DNA of 10,519 nucleotides from an uncultured Ruminococcus sp. (lineage in GTDB: Bacteria > Bacillota > Clostridia > Oscillospirales > Acutalibacteraceae): contig CALBHM010000234.1 of the NCBI GenBank assembly GCA_937892835.1, forward strand, positions 1-10,519. Reading direction: 5' to 3'. This document shows positions 5,337 to 10,119 of this stretch, piece after piece. The translations under genes were made by a program, and so were the position numbers. Within the stretch, counting starts at the first letter, position 1. The number at the start of each line of letters is the position of its first letter. Under the pieces are notes generated by a model. It was not told the DNA's origin, did no database searches, and was given only the letters and a program-made list of their open reading frames with translations.

Positions 5337-7418
5337 TTACTTTTCACGATACTTTACCCAAGTTTGGATGTCTGAATATTCTTCGCCAACTGGTAGCTTT
5401 TCTGATTCTTCTTTAATATCTTTATAAAAGTAATAGGTATATACAGGTTCTTGATAATACCAGCGGGTAGAATAAACCTTTTGAGCTTCTGTCCCATCTG
5501 GGAGCCACATGCTACTTGTTCCGCAAATTGGACACGAGTAATTTCCATACCAGTTATACATATAGCTTTTATTATCCTTATAGTGTGCCACAGAAAGAGA
5601 GCCTTGTAGTTTTATTGAATGTCTATCTCCAGAATCAGAATCACTGCCAAAAGCTTTTATTCCCGATTGTCCGGAATTATATCTATGATAATACTTATAG
5701 GATATTAATTCTGATGAAACATAAGATTCATTCCAAACTTTTCTTTCTCCATTTTCCGGATTTGAATAAACAGGTCCCATTGTGCTGCTCCAATCAGTTC
5801 TCTGCTTATTATAATTTGTCCATCCACTTATTGAAGATTCTTTTGATGTTGCATAATATCTATGATTATAAGTATATTTTGTTTGAACAATTTGTACATC
5901 TTCTGCTAAATCCAATAAAGGCGTCCAATCTTTTACTGGCTTAAGTGTCCACTTGGCATATAAGGTTAAATCATTGGGTAATACCAAAATTGTATTCTCA
6001 TTAGCCACGCCTTCGTACTCAGCTGAAATAAACCATCCATCAAAATCATAATAATTCTTGGCAGGTATAGGTAGATCGCCAATATTATTTCTAAACTGTA
6101 CCGTCTTGCTTGTAATTTCACCCACCCCACCATTATATTCGAATGTAACTTTAAATGTTTTCGGTGTCAAATGTGCATATAACACCTTATTTCCTGTGCT
6201 ATTCTGTGGAATTTCTAACAAGCGAACGTCTCCGTTTGGGCTTGTAAACCAACCATCAAAGGTATAACCTGGTACGGATATATCTTTTAAAGTTAATCCT
6301 TTGGATGTATAATAATCAGGATTCGGATTGTTAATGCTCTGAGAAGCAAGATACTCATCACCGTTCGAAATGTTATAAGTAATTGCATAACGCTCCGGTA
6401 CAAGCATAGGTATAACTTCCTGCTCAACCAATATCTTTTCGCATACAGAGCAGTGCGATCCTTCTGTTAATCCCGTGCTTGTTTCTGTCGGTGCAACCGC
6501 CGGGTCAATAATTACCGTATGTCCCTTTGCCGGAATCACAGTATTAACCAATGCAATTGAATTAGTACCGTTTTCATTGCTGAAATATCTTCCACACTTT
6601 GAGCAATGCCAATATGCAATATTTCCGTCTTCTTCACATGTTGCTTCTTTTCTTGCTGTTGCTGTAAGCTCATGGGAACAAATAACTCCGGGATAAACAA
6701 GAACGATATCCGGCCAACCGGCACAATGTCTGAACAAGGTTATTGCATCTTTGGTGTTTACGCTTCCGTCACCGTTACAATCAACTGCGCCGAGATCAAC
6801 CTCAACCTCCCAGCCTGCGATATATTGGAAAAGCAACATAGCGTCTTTATTGTTTACTTTCTTATCTCCGTTGATATCGCCCGGAACACCGCTGCAAACT
6901 CTAACTGAACCATCGGCAACGCTGATATCTACGTTATCATACTCTGCGTTAAATACGTCGTCCGGGTCATAAGAGATATTTACGCTTGCATCATAATTAT
7001 CCTCTGCTTCTTTTGAAACAGTAAACGTAAGTGTACAGAAATTTCCGCTGACACTTACATTTGCAAGAGGACTTATCATGCTGATTGTCTGTGGATTTTT
7101 ATACGGCGTCGGTGCTGTTACATAAGTACCGAATTCGCTGTTAAATTCCACATTTGTTAAAGTCAGCACATCATCGTAATTTACATTGAATTTCAATGAT
7201 GCAAGTCCCGGATTGTTTTTAAGGTCAATCTTAACCTTAACCGTTGAACCCGGCATTGCCGACACGTTTTCCACCTGAAGTGTAGGTTTTGTCAGTTCTT
7301 CTGCCAAAACGGTTACCACTCCGGCGCTCATGCAAAATATTGCTACCATAACAATAGCAATTACTCTTTCAAATGCATTTCTTGTGCTATTGCAACATCT
7401 TTTCACTGTCTTTTTCAT
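5337..7418 (-). CDS. Large secreted protein A: cohesin, internal dockerin, Cys motifs, InlB-type repeats, Tyr-rich C-terminus
   Basis: First gene of the cohesin set. ATG 7418 (693 residues) is chosen over the longer frame from 7502 because AAAGGAG (7426-7432) is 7 bases upstream and a signal peptide follows at once (residues 1-40, ending VTVLAEE). Domains: cohesin about 45-174; type I dockerin about 178-243, with calcium loops DINGDKKVNNKD (181-192) and DCNGDGSVNTKD (213-224); a region about 246-340 with HCSKCGRYF and HCSVCEK, possibly zinc-binding; two InlB-type B-repeats about 345-418 and 422-491 (GYTFDGWF, YDFDGWF, LTLYAKW); and a Tyr/Trp-rich C-terminal module about 500-693 with another CPICG and the ending DIQTWVKYREK. 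No enzyme domain is seen. The dockerin is internal rather than terminal. It may bridge other cohesin proteins and contact surfaces through its C-terminal half. Only 38 bases separate its stop from gene B. Confidence 0.85.
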   Translation of the reverse strand: MKKTVKRCCNSTRNAFERVIAIVMVAIFCMSAGVVTVLAEELTKPTLQVENVSAMPGSTVKVKIDLKNNPGLASLKFNVNYDDVLTLTNVEFNSEFGTYVTAPTPYKNPQTISMISPLANVSVSGNFCTLTFTVSKEAEDNYDASVNISYDPDDVFNAEYDNVDISVADGSVRVCSGVPGDINGDKKVNNKDAMLLFQYIAGWEVEVDLGAVDCNGDGSVNTKDAITLFRHCAGWPDIVLVYPGVICSHELTATARKEATCEEDGNIAYWHCSKCGRYFSNENGTNSIALVNTVIPAKGHTVIIDPAVAPTETSTGLTEGSHCSVCEKILVEQEVIPMLVPERYAITYNISNGDEYLASQSINNPNPDYYTSKGLTLKDISVPGYTFDGWFTSPNGDVRLLEIPQNSTGNKVLYAHLTPKTFKVTFEYNGGVGEITSKTVQFRNNIGDLPIPAKNYYDFDGWFISAEYEGVANENTILVLPNDLTLYAKWTLKPVKDWTPLLDLAEDVQIVQTKYTYNHRYYATSKESSISGWTNYNKQRTDWSSTMGPVYSNPENGERKVWNESYVSSELISYKYYHRYNSGQSGIKAFGSDSDSGDRHSIKLQGSLSVAHYKDNKSYMYNWYGNYSCPICGTSSMWLPDGTEAQKVYSTRWYYQEPVYTYYFYKDIKEESEKLPVGEEYSDIQTWVKYREK
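7069..7165 (-). repeat. Cohesin-core repeat, gene A
   Basis: A 97-base block in the only cohesin of gene A, about 90% identical by eye to the two gene B copies. It encodes the LTLTNVEFNSEFG and PTPYKNPQTISMISPL segments that are repeated across the set. Confidence 0.8.
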
Positions 7419-7454
7419 AATTTTTCTCCTTTGGTTTAAAAATGGAATGCCCAG

Positions 7455-7483
7455 ATTATTATGTTGAAAACCGTTTACTACAA
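7455..7483 (-). promoter_or_regulatory. Weak candidate promoter for the cohesin operon
   Basis: On the minus strand TTGTAG (7478-7483), 17 bases, then AATAAT (7455-7460), placing a start about 30 bases before the gene A ATG. The -10 is five of six but the -35 only three of six. No U-tract terminator separates gene A from the small regulator gene ending at 7527; only a short CAGTA/TACTG hairpin lies between. So readthrough from 7829 is an equal alternative. Confidence 0.3.
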
Positions 7484-7526
7484 TTAACGCCTCCCTGTTC
7501 AACTAAGCAGTATCCCTACTGTAAAT

Positions 7527-7829
7527 TTATTTTTCATTATTTTGCTTAATTATTCTCCTTACAGTTCTTTCTGTGTAATTATATTTTTTTGCCAGCTGAG
7601 AAATATTTGTGCCATCGTATTCCTCAATAATTGATTTATAAATATAATCTATCGAAAACATTCTGTTCGGAAAAGAAACTTGAGTTCCCCTGAACATATT
7701 GTAAATAACAATGGTGTTTTCAAATCCAATCTGCTCGGCAATACTTTTATATACATCATTTAAATCTTCATTTTTTACCGTTGCCATTATTAAATCATTC
7801 CCGTCACTCAAGTCTGATCTAAATTTCAT
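7527..7829 (-). CDS. Mor-family transcription activator-like small protein
   Basis: A 100-residue protein with the layout of the Mor/C family named after the phage Mu middle-operon regulator: an N-terminal helical segment (DLNDVYKSIAEQIGFENTIVI, split here as DLNDVYKSIAEQ and IGFENTIVI, about 22-42), the G-T-x-V-x-x-P segment (GTQVSFPNR, 48-56) typical of the dimer strand, and a C-terminal helix-turn-helix about 73-97 (ISQLAKKYNYTERTVRRIIK). Mor proteins bind as dimers and activate promoters lacking a good -35. The ATG at 7829 follows AGGTGG by about 4 bases; an in-frame ATG at 7787 is less likely. It lies 108 bases upstream of cohesin gene A, same strand, with no clear terminator between. 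I infer it regulates that set or itself; no phage gene is nearby, so it may also be a leftover of a mobile element. Confidence 0.8.
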   Translation of the reverse strand: MKFRSDLSDGNDLIMATVKNEDLNDVYKSIAEQIGFENTIVIYNMFRGTQVSFPNRMFSIDYIYKSIIEEYDGTNISQLAKKYNYTERTVRRIIKQNNEK

Positions 7830-7830
7830 T

Positions 7831-7869
7831 TTACCACCTCTGTAATGTCATAACAAATGACATTGTCAT
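7831..7869 (-). other. Twelve-codon frame before the Mor-like gene, possible leader peptide
   Basis: ATG 7869 opens MTMSFVMTLQRW and stops at TAA 7831-7833, one base before the Mor-like ATG. GGAGGTG (7879-7885) is 9 bases upstream, a stronger site than that of the main gene, whose own ribosome binding site lies inside the last codons. It overlaps the half-site cluster and a TATAAT, so it is real only if transcription starts further upstream. Confidence 0.35.
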
Positions 7870-7880
7870 TATAAATGTCA
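7846..7880. promoter_or_regulatory. Cluster of TGTCA/TGACA half-sites (candidate operator)
   Basis: Half-sites TGTCA at 7846-7850, 7864-7868 and 7876-7880, and TGACA at 7858-7862. The middle pair forms the palindrome ATGACATTGTCAT (7857-7869). Starts of successive sites are 12, 6 and 12 bases apart. A minus-strand TATAAT (7868-7873) sits within the cluster, with only a poor -35 at 17-base spacing. This pattern suits a dimeric regulator, plausibly the Mor-like protein whose start is 16 bases downstream. Confidence 0.45.
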
Positions 7881-7920
7881 CCTCCATAAAATGTTTAAAA
7901 TTGCAGGTCAACCCATTATA

Positions 7921-7970
7921 AAAGAAAAAGGCAACAACCAAACTTTCCAATAGAAAATGATTGCTGCCTT
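7921..7970 (-). terminator. Long minus-strand hairpin terminator without an obvious upstream gene
   Basis: Read on the minus strand, AAGGCAGCAATCA (7958-7970) pairs with TGGTTGTTGCCTT (7928-7940) through 13 pairs including G-U wobbles, then TTTTC (7953-7957) pairs with GAAAG (7943-7947) around a TATTG loop with a two-base bulge. It is followed by TTTCTTTT-like sequence at 7921-7927. The wobbles pair only in the minus-strand RNA, so that is the working strand. The tRNA operon already ends at 8215, so this must end something else, or act as an attenuator for the Mor-like gene. Confidence 0.7.
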
Positions 7971-8120
7971 ATATGTTTTTAAGGTTTTCCTACAAATTTA
8001 TTATCTTTTCACCTCACATAAAAGATATTGAATATAGCATATGGCAATTATATTCAAATTAATAATATATATTTCTTTTATATTCTGATTCAAATCTCCG
8101 CTTTATTAAATACATTTAAT

Positions 8121-8163
8121 CGTCCACGCCGACATCCCGTCGCCCATTCGTCGCCCGTCGAAG
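8121..8163. repeat. Short GC-rich patch with repeated CGTCGCCC
   Basis: In a stretch that is otherwise mostly A and T, this segment is strongly GC-rich and contains CGTCGCCC twice (at about 8139 and 8149), followed by another CGTCG. It has no long stem and I cannot assign it to a gene. It may be a copy of a dispersed repeat or a scrap of a lost gene or mobile element. Confidence 0.4.
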
Positions 8164-8214
8164 CTATTGATTTACATCAAATTTTAATTTTGCCATATTT
8201 TTCAGTTATAAAAA

Positions 8215-8253
8215 GCAAAAGAAAAACGCCTAGGATCATTGATAATCCTAGGC
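8215..8253 (-). terminator. Terminator of the tRNA operon
   Basis: GCCTAGGAT (8228-8236) and ATCCTAGGC (8245-8253) form a perfect 9-pair stem with an 8-base loop. On the minus strand it is followed by G and then TTTTTCTTTTGC, a clear U-tract. It begins 5 bases after the CCA end of tRNA-Trp. Confidence 0.9.
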
Positions 8254-8258
8254 ATTCT

Positions 8259-8334
8259 TGGCAGGGGCAGAAGGACTTGAACCCTCGGCACGTGGTTTTG
8301 GAGACCACTGCTCTACCAACTGAGCTATACCCCT
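8259..8334 (-). tRNA. tRNA-Trp (anticodon CCA)
   Basis: 76 bases including an encoded CCA end (8259-8261). The acceptor AGGGGTA pairs with TGCCCCT (one T-G wobble) and the discriminator is G. The D arm is AGCTCAGTTGGTAGAGC, the anticodon stem GTGGT/ACCAC encloses CTCCAAA, and the T arm is GAGGGTTCAAGTCCTTC, where the T stem tolerates wobble pairs. The anticodon CCA reads UGG. It lies 9 bases after the other tRNA and shares its promoter. Confidence 0.95.
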
Positions 8335-8343
8335 ATATTAAAT

Positions 8344-8420
8344 TGGTGGGCCATCAGGGACTCGAACCCCGGACCGACCGGTTATGAGCCGGTTGCTCTA
8401 ACCAACTGAGCTAATGGCCC
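8344..8420 (-). tRNA. tRNA with CAT anticodon, probably tRNA-Ile2 (lysidine type)
   Basis: 77 bases including an encoded CCA. The acceptor GGGCCAT pairs with ATGGCCC and the discriminator is A; the D arm is AGCTCAGTTGGTTAGAGC; the anticodon stem ACCGG/CCGGT encloses CTCATAA; the T arm is CCGGGGTTCGAGTCCCTG. The CAT anticodon could mean elongator Met or Ile2, in which TilS converts C34 to lysidine so that AUA is read. C4-G69 and C5-G68 in the acceptor stem match the known TilS recognition pattern and bacterial Ile2 tRNAs (GGACC..., GGCCC...), so I favour Ile2. It is not an initiator, because the first pair is G-C. Confidence 0.85.
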
Positions 8421-8421
8421 T

Positions 8422-8436
8422 CGTTGTTTAACAACG
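8422..8436. promoter_or_regulatory. Perfect 7-base palindrome at the tRNA operon start site
   Basis: CGTTGTT and AACAACG flank a single T. It lies directly between the -10 box (8444-8449) and the first tRNA base (8420), covering the expected transcription start near 8437. The one-base loop makes an RNA hairpin of full length unlikely, so a DNA-binding site is one option; chance is another. Confidence 0.3.
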
Positions 8437-8443
8437 CTCAAAT

Positions 8444-8472
8444 ATTTTACCAAATAAAAATAGAAAAGTCAA
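8444..8472 (-). promoter_or_regulatory. Promoter of the tRNA operon
   Basis: On the minus strand TTGACT (8467-8472), 17 bases, then TAAAAT (8444-8449) preceded by TGG, an extended -10. Transcription would start near 8437, leaving about 17 bases before the first tRNA. Confidence 0.8.
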
Positions 8473-8510
8473 TACAAATTTGAACTTTTTCTTATATTAT
8501 TTTTTGACAG

Positions 8511-8542
8511 AAAAATCCAGCCCGCTCTTTGTGAACGGGCTG
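8511..8542 (-). terminator. Terminator after the glycerophosphotransferase gene
   Basis: On the minus strand CAGCCCGTTC (8533-8542) pairs with GAGCGGGCTG (8518-8527), ten pairs with one wobble, around an ACAAA loop, and is followed by GATTTTT (8511-8517). It begins 10 bases after the stop of the gene ending at 8552. Confidence 0.88.
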
Positions 8543-8551
8543 GGCTGTTTT

Positions 8552-9718
8552 TTACATTATGGCGCATTCGGCAATGCGCTTTACACATTCGCCGTCGCAC
8601 GCACCCATGAATTTTTCTCTGAATGCAGGGATTCTGTCGGCACGGAAGTCATTATCCTGTATTGCCTTGATTATTTCATCGTTACTTATAACGATTTTAC
8701 CGGGAACAAAGCTCTTATAATCAAAGTAAAAGCTTCTGTCGTGCTCATACTCTTCAAGGTCATACGCATAGAAAAGCATCGGCTTGTTGAGCAAGGCATA
8801 CTCAAATATAAGAGACGAATAGTCGGCAATAAGAATATCGGCTGCGCAAAGTGCGGTTTCGATTTTCAGGCTCTTTGAGCCGTCAAAAATAAAGTCGCCG
8901 TACTTCTCTTTTTCCTCTCCGGTTAAGCCGAATTTTTTCGCCGTAAATGGGTGCAACTTCATAACGAGCGCATACTCATCGCCGAGAGCCGCTTTGAGTT
9001 TTTCATAATCAAGCGGATTCTCGTTATAAGCAACGGTCGGCGAATTTCCTCTGAATGTCGGTGCATAGAGAATAATTTTCCTGTCGCCGATCCGAGGGAA
9101 GATTTTCAGCAGTTCCTCACGCTGAGAAGATACAAAATTCTTATCGAAATAAACATCGGTTCTCGGTGTACCGTAAGCCATGATTCTGCGCTCGGAGCAA
9201 CGGAAAGCCTCTGCATAGCACGGAATAACCGCCTCGGACGAGACAAAAACATGTGTATATGTATTATGCATCGGAAATCTGAGCATATCCTCACGGCTTC
9301 CGCCCCAAGCGAGGTCAAGAGTCGAATAACCCCACTTTTTAAATGCTCCGCAGGCATGCCAAAGCTGAATTACCTTTGTACCCTTTCGTGGCTGATGGGC
9401 ATAGAGAGGATCAAAATTATCTGTCAAGAAAACACACTTGCACCGGGCATAGTACTTTTGAAAAGTTATGCCGAATAAAAATCTTTTCAACGGGTTTTTC
9501 GGCGAATGCATTATACGGCAGTCATAACCTCTCTCTTTGAGGAAATCGAAAATTCCAATCATATTGTCCGGAAGGTTATCGTAATTCTGATTGTATGCAA
9601 AAAGTATCAGCTTTTCATTTATCGGCTTTTTTGAAAAGAAATTAAATGCCATTGGCCAAAGCCAGAAAAAAAGGATTTTTCTTCTGAGCAAAACAATTTT
9701 TTTCTTTAATTCGTTCAT
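8552..9718 (-). CDS. CDP-glycerol glycerophosphotransferase-family enzyme (TagB/TagF-like)
   Basis: 388 residues from ATG 9718. This start is preferred to the GTG at 9727 because AAAGG lies about 8 bases upstream of the ATG and overlaps the GTG region. The family adds glycerol-phosphate (or ribitol-phosphate) from CDP-activated donors to teichoic-acid primers or other glycans at the inner face of the membrane. Diagnostic motifs: QLWHACGAFKKWG about 118-130 with the catalytic-type His, YGTPRTDVYF about 182-191, YAPTFRG 218-224, KLHP 254-257, and ADYSSLIFEYALLNKPMLFY about 298-317 followed by EEYEHDRSFYFDY. A hydrophobic, positively flanked N-terminus (about 8-28) suggests membrane association. 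It stands alone between rpmB and the tRNAs with its own terminator and no other teichoic-acid gene nearby, so whether it is a primase, a polymerase or a capsule enzyme cannot be decided. No clear promoter is seen in the 85-base gap to rpmB. Confidence 0.9.
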   Translation of the reverse strand: MNELKKKIVLLRRKILFFWLWPMAFNFFSKKPINEKLILFAYNQNYDNLPDNMIGIFDFLKERGYDCRIMHSPKNPLKRFLFGITFQKYYARCKCVFLTDNFDPLYAHQPRKGTKVIQLWHACGAFKKWGYSTLDLAWGGSREDMLRFPMHNTYTHVFVSSEAVIPCYAEAFRCSERRIMAYGTPRTDVYFDKNFVSSQREELLKIFPRIGDRKIILYAPTFRGNSPTVAYNENPLDYEKLKAALGDEYALVMKLHPFTAKKFGLTGEEKEKYGDFIFDGSKSLKIETALCAADILIADYSSLIFEYALLNKPMLFYAYDLEEYEHDRSFYFDYKSFVPGKIVISNDEIIKAIQDNDFRADRIPAFREKFMGACDGECVKRIAECAIM

Positions 9719-9751
9719 AGAATGCACCTTTCGGTTTGTAATATTAACCGT

Positions 9752-9787
9752 TGAGAAGACAAAGAGACTGTCACTCGGACAGTCTCT
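9752..9787 (-). terminator. Terminator after rpmB
   Basis: AGAGACTGTC (9778-9787 read on the minus strand) pairs perfectly with GACAGTCTCT (9763-9772) around a five-base loop. The following TTTGTCTTCT is a loose U-tract, so some readthrough into the glycerophosphotransferase gene is possible. Confidence 0.75.
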
Positions 9788-9804
9788 GAATCATCATCTT
9801 ACCA

Positions 9805-9993
9805 TTAAACGGCACGTGTAACCTTACCTGAACGCAAGCAACGTGTGCAAGCATATACCTTGCGCGGAGAACCGTTAACGATTGCCTTAACACGCTTAAC
9901 GTTCGGCTTCCATGTTCTGTTTGAACGTCTGTGTGAGTGGGAAACCTTGATACCGAAAGCAACATCTTTACCGCAGAATTCGCATTTTGCCAT
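9805..9993 (-). CDS. rpmB: 50S ribosomal protein L28
   Basis: 62 residues, normal for L28, a structural protein of the large ribosomal subunit. The sequence shows MAKCEFCGK, the basic stretch SHSHRRSNRTWKPN (19-32), NVKRVKA, and VYACTRCLRSGKVTR. Four cysteines in two CxxC pairs (4 and 7; 49 and 52) mark it as the zinc-binding form rather than the cysteine-free paralogue found in some bacteria under zinc limitation. The start is fixed by AAAGGAGGTG at 10001-10010, 7 bases upstream. A promoter lies just upstream and a hairpin terminator about 18 bases after the stop, so it is a single-gene transcript. Confidence 0.97.
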   Translation of the reverse strand: MAKCEFCGKDVAFGIKVSHSHRRSNRTWKPNVKRVKAIVNGSPRKVYACTRCLRSGKVTRAV

Positions 9994-10037
9994 TTGTCGG
10001 CACCTCCTTTAATTACGAATACTAAACAACATTTCAT

Positions 10038-10066
10038 ATACTAACAGATTTATGCGAAAAAATCAA
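10038..10066 (-). promoter_or_regulatory. Promoter of rpmB
   Basis: On the minus strand TTGATT (10061-10066), 17 bases, TAGTAT (10038-10043) preceded by TGT, an extended -10. Transcription would begin near 10031, about 38 bases before the ATG. Confidence 0.65.
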
Positions 10067-10119
10067 GACCTTTTTGAAATAAATTTTCACAAACAGGTAA
10101 AAAAACGCAAAATCCGCCT

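Larger units (their letters stand above)
7830..8258. other. Gene-free stretch between Mor-like gene and tRNA operon
   Basis: No convincing protein gene on either strand. From left to right it holds the Mor-like gene's leader with half-sites (7846-7880), a minus-strand hairpin terminator (7921-7970), about 130 bases of very AT-rich DNA with no feature I can name (7981-8110), a GC-rich patch with repeated CGTCGCCC (8121-8163), further AT-rich DNA, and the tRNA operon terminator (8215-8253). A plus-strand frame over 8028-8387 is open only because it crosses the antisense of the two tRNAs. Confidence 0.7.

Noticed and set aside
5516..5944. Plus-strand open frame of 142 codons opposite the C-terminal part of gene A
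   Set aside because: Gene A is continuous across it with coherent motifs; the plus-strand frame has no ribosome binding site and no domain I recognise.
3640..7165. Spaced near-identical blocks considered as a CRISPR array or insertion sequence
   Set aside because: Only four copies, unequally spaced, each inside a coding cohesin domain; they are protein-domain repeats.
7419..7502. N-terminal extension of protein A from TTG 7502
   Set aside because: The extra 28 residues precede a normal signal peptide, and AAAGGAG sits 7 bases before ATG 7418.
8028..8387. Plus-strand open frame of 119 codons
   Set aside because: Its C-terminal half is the antisense of the two tRNA genes, a well-known source of false proteins.
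8480..9540. Plus-strand frames over 8480-8878, 8951-9478 and 9343-9540
   Set aside because: All lie opposite the glycerophosphotransferase-family gene, whose frame carries all the expected motifs.
739..10010. Shared GCCGACAAATG start context of the acyltransferase gene and rpmB
   Set aside because: Two occurrences of an eleven-base string around ribosome binding sites are too few to claim a common control element.
9771..10037. Minus-strand frame of 88 codons overlapping rpmB
   Set aside because: Alternative frame over a clear L28 gene that has an ideal ribosome binding site.
10070..10119. T-rich minus-strand sequence after the phosphoglycerate mutase stop, considered as a terminator
   Set aside because: There is a run of seven T, but I cannot find a stem of useful length before it.
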